Source: Crocosphaera sp. (GTDB lineage: Bacteria; Cyanobacteriota; Cyanobacteriia; Cyanobacteriales; Microcystaceae). From it: DNA of 64,000 nucleotides. The stretch lies in NCBI GenBank assembly GCA_030066295.1, contig JASJBX010000056.1, forward strand, positions 76,513-140,512. Direction: 5' to 3'. A model generated the notes under the pieces. That model was not told the DNA's origin, did not search any database, and saw only the letters and a program-made list of their open reading frames with translations. Positions 56,350 through 64,000 of this stretch are shown here, in pieces (position 1 is the first letter of the stretch; every line of letters begins with the position of its first letter). The position numbers and the translations under genes are program-made.

Positions 56350-57654
56350 TCACTGGCGCGAAATTCCTGCTTCAACGAGACGGCTTAAATTCTCAATGTT
56401 TCCATTGAGAAACCAGAGGTCGGACTCTTGACAGGCGTTTGGGTCGGTTTCGATATGCCCTACCGTACCGTTGAGATGTTCTCCCAAATATTTCAACCCT
56501 TCTTGATTCAGTCGCTCATGGGGGAAACCCCCAAGACCGCGCTGAATCGCTTTCTTAAGAATATTTATTGCTGCATTATGATCCCTATCTAAGACTGTTT
56601 TACAGTTAGGACATTGATGAGTTCTGGTACTTAATGATTTTTCAACTCTTGTCCCACAAACCGAACAATCCTGAGTGGTGAAATGGGGAGGCACAGCAAC
56701 ACAAACAATACGATAAATCTTGGCAAAATAATTCAACCATTCAGTGAATTGATACCAAGAAGCATCACTAATTGATTGAGCAAGTTTACGGTTTTTTACC
56801 AAGTTTCTAATCTTTAAAGCTTCATAGACTACCAGATCATTAGATTGGACTAACGCCAAAGCATCTTTAATTGCTCTGTCTTTACGCTGTCTTGATACTT
56901 TAAGATGAAGCTTGGCTACTTTTAGTCGTTGCTTATGATAGTTATTAGACTGTTTTTGACCTTTACGAAACCGTTTTGACAATCGTCTTTGCGCTTTTTT
57001 AAGACGCTTTTCTGACTTCCGTAAATAGCGTGGATTATCAACAGTATTCCCTTGAGCATCAGTGTAGAACTCTTTTAAACCCAAGTCAATTCCTGTTACT
57101 TGTCCCGTCGGTTCATGATGTTCAAGCCGTTCTACATCAATAAGAAACTGGCAATAATAACCATCACAACGTCTAACAACTCTTACTCGTCTTATCTGTT
57201 GTTCTGAATAATAAACTAACGTTCTTTGACTACACCATAAATCAAATTCTCCTGCTTTAAATCCATCGGTGAATCTGATTTTACGTCTATCATCAGACAA
57301 CTTGTATCCTGTTAGTTTATATTCAACAGAACGACTATGTTTTTTAAACCGAGGAAAGCCTTTCTTTCCTGGTATTTTGGCACGACAATTTTGATAAAAT
57401 CTATTAATTGATTGCCATGCCCTATCAGCAGAAGATTGACGAGCTTGAGAGTTTAATTTTGTTACCCAAGGTGTATCTTGATTTTTAGCTAATGTAGAGC
57501 AAAGTTTTTGGAGGTCATTACGGGTTGTTCCCTTATTATCCATCCAATAACGAACGCAAGTATTACGCACAAACTGGGATGTTCTAATGGCTTTATCTAG
57601 TCTCTGGTATTGCTCTAATGTTCCGTTTTTTAATTTTGCTTCTACGACTAGCAC
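56350..57654 (-). CDS. tnpB: RNA-guided endonuclease TnpB (OrfB), second type
   Basis: This 434-residue TnpB starts at GTG 57654. RuvC residues are intact: Asp in VTGIDLGLKEFYTDA, Glu in LVVYEALKIRNL, Asp in VLDRDHNAAINIL. The zinc ribbon is CSVCGTRVEKSLSTRTHQCPNC. It differs widely from the copy at 24.7 kb, so it is another subfamily. A C-terminal extension of about 60 residues after the last motif ends in NLSRLVEAGISRQ, a tail that overlaps the region expected to give the guide RNA. Confidence 0.92.
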   Translation of the reverse strand: MLVVEAKLKNGTLEQYQRLDKAIRTSQFVRNTCVRYWMDNKGTTRNDLQKLCSTLAKNQDTPWVTKLNSQARQSSADRAWQSINRFYQNCRAKIPGKKGFPRFKKHSRSVEYKLTGYKLSDDRRKIRFTDGFKAGEFDLWCSQRTLVYYSEQQIRRVRVVRRCDGYYCQFLIDVERLEHHEPTGQVTGIDLGLKEFYTDAQGNTVDNPRYLRKSEKRLKKAQRRLSKRFRKGQKQSNNYHKQRLKVAKLHLKVSRQRKDRAIKDALALVQSNDLVVYEALKIRNLVKNRKLAQSISDASWYQFTEWLNYFAKIYRIVCVAVPPHFTTQDCSVCGTRVEKSLSTRTHQCPNCKTVLDRDHNAAINILKKAIQRGLGGFPHERLNQEGLKYLGEHLNGTVGHIETDPNACQESDLWFLNGNIENLSRLVEAGISRQ

Positions 57655-57745
57655 TGATTCATCCTTGACCCTGGATATATTGATTTTAACATAGTTTACC
57701 GAGATAGGCTAGAATTAAAATCGTTGCTTCGCCTTTAATTTATTG

Positions 57746-57815
57746 GTCGGATTTCATCCCCCGCTAATTTTAATGAGTATTTGAGAGAAAAATGTAGCGG
57801 GGGCATTCATCCGAC
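57746..57815. repeat. long palindrome at left end of element B
   Basis: Arms of 21 bases (57746-57766 and 57795-57815) start GTCGGAT and end CCCCCGCTA, and pair except for four central mismatches around GAA/TTC. The loop is about 28 bases. Such a subterminal hairpin would be the single-strand recognition site of a Y1 transposase acting in trans. Confidence 0.65.
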
Positions 57816-57935
57816 ATTTTAGGTAAAGAATTATTACTATTCCCCCACAAAATCACGCAATCGACTCTTGACTTTGGATATACTGAGAAATGAAGGAAAA
57901 TACATGACTTCAAAACGTTGGAGCATTGGGAGAAA

Positions 57936-58262
57936 ATGAGTCTAGTCGAGCTATACAGTGCGGATCAAGACACATTGGTTAAAGTGAAGGTTCACGATGA
58001 AATTAGAGTGTATCTTCCCGAGAATCCCACCACTGGCTTTGAATGGAGACTAGAGAACAATGACACGGATATTCTATCACTTCAAAAAGTAGAATATGAG
58101 ACACCCAGAAGCTCTCTTGTGGGAAGTGGAGGACAAAAAGTTTTCTACTTCCAAGGAGAAAACAAGGGGACTGTTCAACCCCAATTTAAACTTTGTCGTC
58201 CCTGGTTAGGAGAAGCATCAATCCAGGAGTCTTATTCCATTATCATTGAGGTTGACAACTAA
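57936..58262 (+). CDS. chagasin-type (I42) cysteine protease inhibitor
   Basis: From ATG 57936 (GGGAGA upstream) the protein has 108 residues. It has the three loops of chagasin: NPTTGFEWRLE, GSGGQKVFYFQ and CRPWLGEASIQES (RPW). It binds papain-like proteases tightly through these loops. No signal peptide is seen, so it acts in the cytoplasm. A TTG at 57918 would add six residues. The next gene, 78 bases on, encodes a papain-like protease, so this inhibitor probably guards the cell from it. Confidence 0.88.
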   Translation: MSLVELYSADQDTLVKVKVHDEIRVYLPENPTTGFEWRLENNDTDILSLQKVEYETPRSSLVGSGGQKVFYFQGENKGTVQPQFKLCRPWLGEASIQESYSIIIEVDN

Positions 58263-58340
58263 CTGTACTGAGTGTAGGTGATAGCCTAGGATTTCTCTTT
58301 ATTTTCCCTTTGCAGCTGATAGTAAGTTAAGGAGACTATC

Positions 58341-59300
58341 ATGATTGAAGGATTTGAAAACAGAGGGATGGGGTGGTTGCGTGATTACCCTAGCATTTCG
58401 GATTATACGATTGAACGGGATCGAGTTTCTGCGAAATTACAGGCGCAGGGACAAAAAGACTCTATCAAAACCATGTTGAGTAAGGTTGGGGTTTTGGGAG
58501 AACCACCGACTTCATCTTACGCCGTCGATCTCAGATATTGGTGTTCCCCGATCGAAAATCAAGAAAATCTGGGTTCCTGTACCGCTCATGCAGGGATAGG
58601 ATTAGTGGAATACTTTGAACGGAGGGCTTTTAATAAACATATCGATGCCTCTCGACTCTTCCTGTACAAAGTAACGCGGAATTTAATGCACTGCACAGGG
58701 GATACGGGGGCTTTTTGCCGAGACACTATGTCTGCCATGACCTTATTTGGGGTTCCGCCGGAAGAATATCTACCCTACAACGTCCCCCAATTTGACCAAG
58801 AACCCAGTGCCTTTTGCTACAGTTTTGCTCAAAGTTATCAGGCTATCAGCTATTATCGTTTAGATCCGCCTGGAACGTCACCTACCAACCTCTTATATCT
58901 GATTAAACACTTCATCGCCTATGGTTTGCCTTCTATGTTTGGGTTTGCCGTTTGTAGCTCCATTAACCAGGCTGAGAGAACGGGACGGATTCCTTTCCCC
59001 ACCAATGGTGAATGGATAGTCGGCGGTCATGCGGTTGATGCGGTTGGTTATGATGATACCATGCAGATTCAAAACACCAACGATGGTTCAGTCACCACCG
59101 GTGCCTTATTGATCAGGAACTCTTGGGGACGGAATTGGGGTGAAGCCGGTTATGGATGGCTTCCCTATGATTACGTCTTAGCCGGTTTAGCGGTTGATTT
59201 CTGGTCATTACTGGAGAATGAGTGGGTAGATACGGGTCAATTTGGATTAGAACAAACCCTTGAACATACCCCTGCTGAACGTGAACTAGTTAAACTCTAG
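58341..59300 (+). CDS. papain-like (C1) cysteine protease
   Basis: This 319-residue protein has its catalytic Cys80 in ENLGSCTAHAGIGLVEYF, His230 in IVGGHAVDAVGYDD and Asn260 in LIRNSWGRNWGEAGYGWLPYDY. All three triad residues are present. The start has AAGGAG 5 bases upstream. The N-terminal 60 residues act as a short propeptide-like or substrate part. No signal peptide is found, so it seems intracellular. Together with the inhibitor it forms a protease/antidote-like pair. It is separate from glgB, which is convergent. Confidence 0.9.
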   Translation: MIEGFENRGMGWLRDYPSISDYTIERDRVSAKLQAQGQKDSIKTMLSKVGVLGEPPTSSYAVDLRYWCSPIENQENLGSCTAHAGIGLVEYFERRAFNKHIDASRLFLYKVTRNLMHCTGDTGAFCRDTMSAMTLFGVPPEEYLPYNVPQFDQEPSAFCYSFAQSYQAISYYRLDPPGTSPTNLLYLIKHFIAYGLPSMFGFAVCSSINQAERTGRIPFPTNGEWIVGGHAVDAVGYDDTMQIQNTNDGSVTTGALLIRNSWGRNWGEAGYGWLPYDYVLAGLAVDFWSLLENEWVDTGQFGLEQTLEHTPAERELVKL

Positions 59301-59363
59301 CCGTCTAGAACCCAGAATTAGCGATGGAGTGGGGATGTTATAACGTCTCCACTCCACTTTTCG

Positions 59364-61694
59364 TTATTCTTCTTCGTTAAGGGTTGTTTCCGTGTCTTCA
59401 ACCATTGCCCCTTCTGGAACTTTAGTGGGATCTAACTTAAGAATTAACACTGCCAAGGGGGGCAAGGATAAATCCAAGGAATAAGGTTTATTGTGGAATG
59501 ACCACTCATCAGCCCATTTACCCCCTAAATTCCCGATATTACTACCCCCATATTGTTTTGCATCGCTGTTGAATAACTCCACATAATACCCCGCTTCAGG
59601 AACTCCGATCCGGTAATGACTATGGGGTTGGGGAGTAAAATTACAAACCACCACTAAAGCATCGTCGGGATCATCGCTGCGACGGAGAAAAGATACCACA
59701 CTATGGGCATTATCGTTACAATCGATCCACTCAAAGCCGTGATATTCAAAATCGTGGGTATATAAAGCCGGTTCTTGCTTATAGAGGGCGTTAAGATCCG
59801 TAAAAAACCGCTTCAGTTGTTGATGGGGTTCATATTGCAATAAATGCCATTCTAAATCACCCCAGACATTCCACTCACTCCACTGGCCAAACTCCATACT
59901 CATAAACATGGTTTTTTTGCCCGGATGGGTGTACATATAAGTAAATAAAGCCCGAACATTGGCGTATTTCTGCCATTCATCCCCCGGCATTTTGCCCAAC
60001 ATATTACTCTTGCCATGCACCACCTCATCATGGGATAACGCCAGCATGAAGTTTTCATTGTAATAGTACAACATACTGAAGGTGACATTGTTCTGGTGGT
60101 ATTTACGGCCTAGGGGATCGATGCCAAAATAGTCCAACATATCGTGCATCCAACCCATATCCCACTTAAGATTAAACCCTAAGCCCCCATCATAAATGGG
60201 CCGAGACACTTTTTCCCATTCCGTGGACTCTTCAGCAATGGAAAGAATACCGGGGAAATACTCGAATAATAAAATATTGACTTCCTTTAAAAAACTAACC
60301 GCTTCGATATGTTCATCCCCACCGTACTCATTGGCGATCCATTCCCCATCCTTACGCAGATAGTTGCGATATAACATCGAAGCCACTGCATCGACGCGAA
60401 TACCATCAATATGATACTTATCAAACCAAAAGAGAACATTAGCCACTAAAAAGTTACGCACTTCATGACGGCCATAATTAAAGACTAACGTCCCCCATTC
60501 CTTATGTTCCCCAATGCGAGGATCGGCGTGTTCATAGAGATGGGTTCCGTCAAAATAGGCCAACCCGTGGGAATCTTTGGGAAAATGACCCGGAACCCAG
60601 TCTAAAATCACCCCGATCCCGTTTTCGTGGCATTTATCCACAAAATACATGAAATCTTCGGGACGACCAAAGCGAGAAGTGGGAGAATAAAATCCAGTGA
60701 CTTGATACCCCCACGATCCGTCAAAGGGGTGTTCGGCAATGGGTAAGACTTCGATATGGGTGTAACCCATGTCTTTGACGTAGGGAATCAGTTTTTCTGC
60801 TAGTTCATAGTAACTGAGAAAACGGGCCCCAGGGTTCCATTCGGAAACGATGACCGGATCAGCTTCGTCTCCATTCAGTAAGGGCATTTTTTCAGATGCA
60901 GAAGCGTGTAACCAAGACCCTAGATGCACCTCATAAACCGACACAGGTTCCTTGAGAGGGTCGTTATTGCGTCGCTTCTCTAACCATTCTTCATCGTGCC
61001 ACTCATAGATATTATCAATATCCACCACAATCGAAGCGGTGTTGGGACGAACTTCCCGATAAAAACCATAGGGGTCAGATTTTTCGTAGATATGACCCTC
61101 ACTATTTTTGATCTCGTATTTATAAACGGTTCCTGGCCCTATTTCCGGCACAAATAGTTCCCAGATGGTGTTGTTGCGTTTACGCATCTGGTGTTCTCGA
61201 CCATCCCAGTTGTTAAAATTCCCAATAATCGAAACATTCCGCGCATTAGGGGCCCACACCGCAAAATAAACCCCTTTAATCTTGTTGACTTCTCCCACAT
61301 GGGCCCCTAATTTTTCATAAATGCGGTGGTGGTTCCCTTCAGAAAATAAGTAGATATCTTCGTCTGTTAGATAAGGGGAACTGAAAGCATAGGGGTCGTA
61401 GATTACTTTTTCGTGTCCCCCTTCTTTCACTTTTAGTTGATAATGATTCAACTCAGGGGTTTCAATAATACATTCAAAAAAGTTAGGATGATGAACCGAG
61501 GTCATGGGATCTTCTTGTCGTTCTGTGGGACGGATGACCCATGCTGCTTCTGCTTTCGGTAAATAAGCCCTGACTACCCATTTTTTGGTTTTCTCACCCT
61601 TTTCTAGAAGGTGACAGCCTAAAATCTCAAAGGGATCATGATGTAGATTATAAACAATTTGATTAACTTGATCGGCGGAAATAGTGGTGGTCAT
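59364..61694 (-). CDS. glgB: 1,4-alpha-glucan branching enzyme
   Basis: This 776-residue GH13 enzyme forms alpha-1,6 branches in glycogen. It has an N-terminal CBM48 beta-sandwich pair (YNLHHDPFEILGCHL; GVYFAVWAPNARNVSIIGNFNNWDGREHQM) and the catalytic barrel with ILDWVPGHFPKD, GIRVDAVASMLYRNY (nucleophile Asp), SIAEESTEW (acid Glu) and LALSHDEVVHGK (third Asp). The C-terminal beta domain has VVVCNFTPQPHSHYRIGVP. Length is typical for the long form. It is monocistronic on the minus strand. Confidence 0.97.
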   Translation of the reverse strand: MTTTISADQVNQIVYNLHHDPFEILGCHLLEKGEKTKKWVVRAYLPKAEAAWVIRPTERQEDPMTSVHHPNFFECIIETPELNHYQLKVKEGGHEKVIYDPYAFSSPYLTDEDIYLFSEGNHHRIYEKLGAHVGEVNKIKGVYFAVWAPNARNVSIIGNFNNWDGREHQMRKRNNTIWELFVPEIGPGTVYKYEIKNSEGHIYEKSDPYGFYREVRPNTASIVVDIDNIYEWHDEEWLEKRRNNDPLKEPVSVYEVHLGSWLHASASEKMPLLNGDEADPVIVSEWNPGARFLSYYELAEKLIPYVKDMGYTHIEVLPIAEHPFDGSWGYQVTGFYSPTSRFGRPEDFMYFVDKCHENGIGVILDWVPGHFPKDSHGLAYFDGTHLYEHADPRIGEHKEWGTLVFNYGRHEVRNFLVANVLFWFDKYHIDGIRVDAVASMLYRNYLRKDGEWIANEYGGDEHIEAVSFLKEVNILLFEYFPGILSIAEESTEWEKVSRPIYDGGLGFNLKWDMGWMHDMLDYFGIDPLGRKYHQNNVTFSMLYYYNENFMLALSHDEVVHGKSNMLGKMPGDEWQKYANVRALFTYMYTHPGKKTMFMSMEFGQWSEWNVWGDLEWHLLQYEPHQQLKRFFTDLNALYKQEPALYTHDFEYHGFEWIDCNDNAHSVVSFLRRSDDPDDALVVVCNFTPQPHSHYRIGVPEAGYYVELFNSDAKQYGGSNIGNLGGKWADEWSFHNKPYSLDLSLPPLAVLILKLDPTKVPEGAMVEDTETTLNEEE

Positions 61695-61895
61695 GGGATG
61701 TGCTAGGTTAACAAACTGACGAAAGAGACTTATTCTTAATGTCAGACCTCAGTAGTCAGAAGTTTCCTCAGTTTAGGGGGAAATAAAGCCTATCTTCACC
61801 GAAGGCTAAAGCAAAAAGCCCAAACCAAGACTTTGACCACTGTATCTGTTTTAGTGCATCTGTCTAAATCAAACTTTCTTGAAAATTATACGATG

Positions 61896-63281
61896 TTAAG
61901 TTCTTCCTTCTTTAAGAAATTCGCGACGGATGGCTTCTTCTAAATCTTCGAGGCGAATGATATTCTCCTGGCGACTCAGAGCTTTTAGAGAAGAATAGCG
62001 AACGATATTCATAATAGTACCCCCTGACAGTTCGTATTTATCAGCTATTTTGCTTAAATCTATTTTCTCTGACAAGACAGATCGAGGAGAAAAGGCATTT
62101 TGCCAAATACGAAGACGTTCTCTGGGTTTGGGCAGGGGAAAATGGATGACCACCTGGAATCTACGCATGAAAGCATCATCAATGTTGCCCTTGAGATTGG
62201 AAGCGAGGATCGTCACCCCGTTAAATTCTTCAATACGCTGCAACAGAAAACTGATTTCTTGGTTGGCATAGCGATCATGGGAATCATCCACTTTCGTCCG
62301 CTTGCCGAACAAAGCGTCAGCCTCATCAAAGAACAGAATCCAATGTTTGGACTCAGCTAAATCAAAAATCTTGGCCAAGTTTTTTTCAGTTTCGCCAATA
62401 TATTTAGAAATGATGGTACTTAAATCAATCTTGTAAACATCGCAGCCACAGTGTTTCCCTAACAGACAAGCAGAAAAGGTTTTCCCTGTCCCCGACGGTC
62501 CGTAGAACAAACTGGTCAAACCGGGCTGTAACTTGTGCTTCATTTCCCAATCTTGGAGCAATGTTTTTCCATAAACAAGCCAATGTTTGATTTCTTCCAA
62601 TTGTTCTAAAGTGGAAAAAGGTAACACCAGTTGCTCCCAACTGAGTTCGGTGGTAATCTGGCGGGCCGGAAATTCACTGCTGAAGTTGGGTTTATGTTCA
62701 ACCCCCGTGGTCAATCGGTACAAATACTCCCGTGAAATTGTTAGCGCACCGCTCAGCAGAGGCTCACCCGAGGCAACGGTGGTCAGAGAGAGGATATTGT
62801 GGCCAGCAAAGAAGTGATCCCGTTCAAACAGGTACATCAGTTGGAAACGGGAGGCTAAGTCATCCCCTGCCAAAATAAAGGCAGCCGTTTCCCCAGTAGG
62901 GATAAAGCCACTATGGGTCATGCCCTGCAACCCACCAAATTCGCTGAAACCGCGCTCAGTGACTTCGTTTTTAGTCCAAAGTATGTCCAACAGTTGGGGG
63001 CGGATGTGAGGAATTAAGGCCAGCAACAGAACTAAGCGTTCCTCTTCGGAGAATTGGTGCTGGTAGATAAATTGGGCGTAGTCAGACTGGCTATCCTCAA
63101 GATTGGGGACAGGAATTTCTCTGATAGAGGTGACTGAATTTTCTGTGGTCGTTTCTGTTGCGAAGTACAACTTCAGCCGAACATTGAGAACTTCAGCAAA
63201 CCAATTCAGTTCCCGTTCCAAATCTTGGGCGTTATTAGTTAAGGCATTCGCCATTCCGTATAGATGGGTCTTTTCATCCAT
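61896..63281 (-). CDS. AAA+ ATPase of an extracellular contractile injection system
   Basis: From ATG 63281 the protein has 461 residues; an ATG at 63254 (MANALTNNAQ) would overlap the upstream gene less. The N-terminal half is a winged-helix-like domain. The AAA+ domain has Walker A GPSGTGKTFSACLLG, SKYIGETEKNLAKIF, Walker B ILFFDEADALFGKR, sensor TILASNLKGNIDDAFMRRF with Arg residues, and the C-terminal lid. This is the Afp15/PVC15-type ATPase found in eCIS loci, probably needed for assembly or unfolding of cargo. It overlaps the tape-measure gene, confirming the locus. Confidence 0.85.
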   Translation of the reverse strand: MDEKTHLYGMANALTNNAQDLERELNWFAEVLNVRLKLYFATETTTENSVTSIREIPVPNLEDSQSDYAQFIYQHQFSEEERLVLLLALIPHIRPQLLDILWTKNEVTERGFSEFGGLQGMTHSGFIPTGETAAFILAGDDLASRFQLMYLFERDHFFAGHNILSLTTVASGEPLLSGALTISREYLYRLTTGVEHKPNFSSEFPARQITTELSWEQLVLPFSTLEQLEEIKHWLVYGKTLLQDWEMKHKLQPGLTSLFYGPSGTGKTFSACLLGKHCGCDVYKIDLSTIISKYIGETEKNLAKIFDLAESKHWILFFDEADALFGKRTKVDDSHDRYANQEISFLLQRIEEFNGVTILASNLKGNIDDAFMRRFQVVIHFPLPKPRERLRIWQNAFSPRSVLSEKIDLSKIADKYELSGGTIMNIVRYSSLKALSRQENIIRLEDLEEAIRREFLKEGRT

Positions 63282-64000
63282 GGTAATTTGATTACACTGA
63301 TACTCCAAGGAAGATAATCGAGCAACATATCAAAAGGCGCTGGTTCTATTTGAATTTGCCAACCATTGTCGACTTGGCGCAGTAAACCCTGGCGTTGCAG
63401 AAAGGAAGAGCGCAGTCCAGAAACGGAGGTGCTTTTTAAGACTTTCCAGTAGCTCAGAACGGTTGACAATAAATTCTCGCACTCTTCCATATCTCTTGCC
63501 TCAATCAATCCAGGAGAAACGAGCAAGGGCATTTCTGGCTGCAACCCCAGTAAAAGTTTGATGAAGCCAAGTTCGTACTCGTATACTTCTTCAGAACCGG
63601 TAGCCAAAAAATGAAGCAGGGCCGCAGCACGGGGGAGTAAAAAACCTGACAGTTCTTGTTGCTCAGTCTCTTTAATTCCAGTATTTTCTAAGAAGCGGGT
63701 GATGAATGGATTTAGTAAGACCAATCCTGCATACTTGACCATTAATGGGAATTCACCGTTTTTTGATGCCAATGGCAGTGAATTGTATGGCGATGCTTCC
63801 TGTAATAAACTAGCAACATTCTCGTAATTTGACTGAGCAGTTTTGCTAACGGTTTGCTTCCTTTCCTGATTTTCCCAAATAACTGTCTCTGAAGTGGGAT
63901 CAATTGATTGCTGTTGCTCCTTGTGAGCATTCAGTTCTTCTTCTGTTTCCTGATTTTCCCAAATAACTGTCTCTGAAGTGGGATCAATTGATTGCTGTTG
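63239..64000 (-). CDS. contractile injection system tape-measure protein (5' end beyond the window)
   Basis: The frame is open from the right edge to the stop at 63239-63241, giving the last 253 residues. The C-terminal domain reads YAGLVLLNPFITRFLENTGI, LPRAAALLHFLATGSEEVYEYELGFIKLLLGL, SYWKVLKSTSVSGLRSSFLQRQGLL and WSISVIKLPWMKRPIYTEW. This is the conserved end of the eCIS tape-measure family (Afp14 type), which sets tube length. Upstream of it is a Gln/Glu-rich linker with 28-residue tandem repeats. The AAA+ gene follows with a 16- to 43-base overlap, depending on the start used. Confidence 0.85.
   Translation of the reverse strand, partial: QQQSIDPTSETVIWENQETEEELNAHKEQQQSIDPTSETVIWENQERKQTVSKTAQSNYENVASLLQEASPYNSLPLASKNGEFPLMVKYAGLVLLNPFITRFLENTGIKETEQQELSGFLLPRAAALLHFLATGSEEVYEYELGFIKLLLGLQPEMPLLVSPGLIEARDMEECENLLSTVLSYWKVLKSTSVSGLRSSFLQRQGLLRQVDNGWQIQIEPAPFDMLLDYLPWSISVIKLPWMKRPIYTEWRMP
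63865..64000 (-). repeat. 84-bp direct repeats inside the tape-measure gene
   Basis: Bases 63865-63916 recur without a change at 63949-64000. The period is 84 bases, equal to 28 codons. On the protein level the repeated part is QQQSIDPTSETVIWENQE. The array touches the window edge and may go on. Confidence 0.85.

Larger units (their letters stand above)
56301..57815 (-). mobile_element. tnpB-only IS200/IS605-group element (element B)
   Basis: The element is oriented on the minus strand. Its right end, 4 to 40 bases after the channel stop, is a hairpin CCCCCGTTA (56310-56318) with TAACGGGGG (56329-56337). Its left end is a long palindrome at 57746-57815. It contains one intact tnpB and no tnpA. 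Exact ends are uncertain to some bases. The deleted derivative at 16.3-16.5 kb shares both end designs. Confidence 0.65.

Noticed and set aside
63742..63930. 62-residue minus-strand ORF at the right edge
   Set aside because: It is a shadow frame inside the tape-measure gene, whose own frame is open to the window edge.

Overview
The window looks like cyanobacterial chromosome. It carries ndhF (NDH-1), sqdB (sulfolipid), two Ycf66-like genes, a Ycf33/DUF751 gene, cobQ, glgB and several small families known mainly from cyanobacteria (DUF3067, DUF928, Npun_F0494-like). HIP1 octamers (GCGATCGC) occur, for example at 5356, 26032, 46155 and 48591. The DNA is AT-rich, and a unicellular Crocosphaera/Cyanothece-type genome is the best guess. 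That assignment is inference, because nothing in the window names the species.

Layout. 1-16.1 kb: housekeeping genes (stress protein, phosphate-binding protein behind a clear Pho box, purF, trxA, purL, trmH, ileS, recO), a Gly-rich collagen-like exported protein, a decayed ATPase gene and two tandem Ycf66-like membrane proteins. 16.1-24.6 kb: a transposon scar, then a Wzt-type exporter ATPase, four divergent sulfotransferases, a membrane-anchored FG-GAP/UnbV protein and a glycosyltransferase. This is probably a locus for a sulfated surface polysaccharide. 24.6-28.4 kb: a tnpB element next to a DUF423 relic, then sqdB and cysE. 28.4-38 kb: a long minus-strand series (nucleoside-type ABC ATPase, BMP lipoprotein, lepB, mazG, lnt and secreted or membrane proteins). 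38-49 kb: apt, a 59-residue ORF, a peptide-type permease, ndhF, a small ferredoxin, cobQ, a peroxiredoxin, L33, S18 and an RNase II/R enzyme.

49-57.7 kb: a DUF928 protein, an overlapping pair of unknown membrane genes (one lysozyme-like), and the most interesting unit. That unit is a CHASE2 nucleotide cyclase with a PilZ-like tail, a metallo-beta-lactamase-fold hydrolase and an MscS channel with a cyclic-nucleotide-binding domain. The cyclase and the channel both carry the residue associated with cGMP rather than cAMP, so the three genes look like a complete cGMP make/(perhaps) break/sense module that gates a mechanosensitive channel. 57.7-64 kb: a chagasin-like inhibitor beside a papain-like protease, glgB, and the end of an extracellular contractile injection system locus (AAA+ ATPase and tape-measure protein) that runs off the right edge.

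Mobile DNA is of the IS200/IS605 tnpB-only type: two intact copies, one deleted MITE-like derivative, and one tnpB tail relic just before ndhF. I saw no tRNA, rRNA or CRISPR array.
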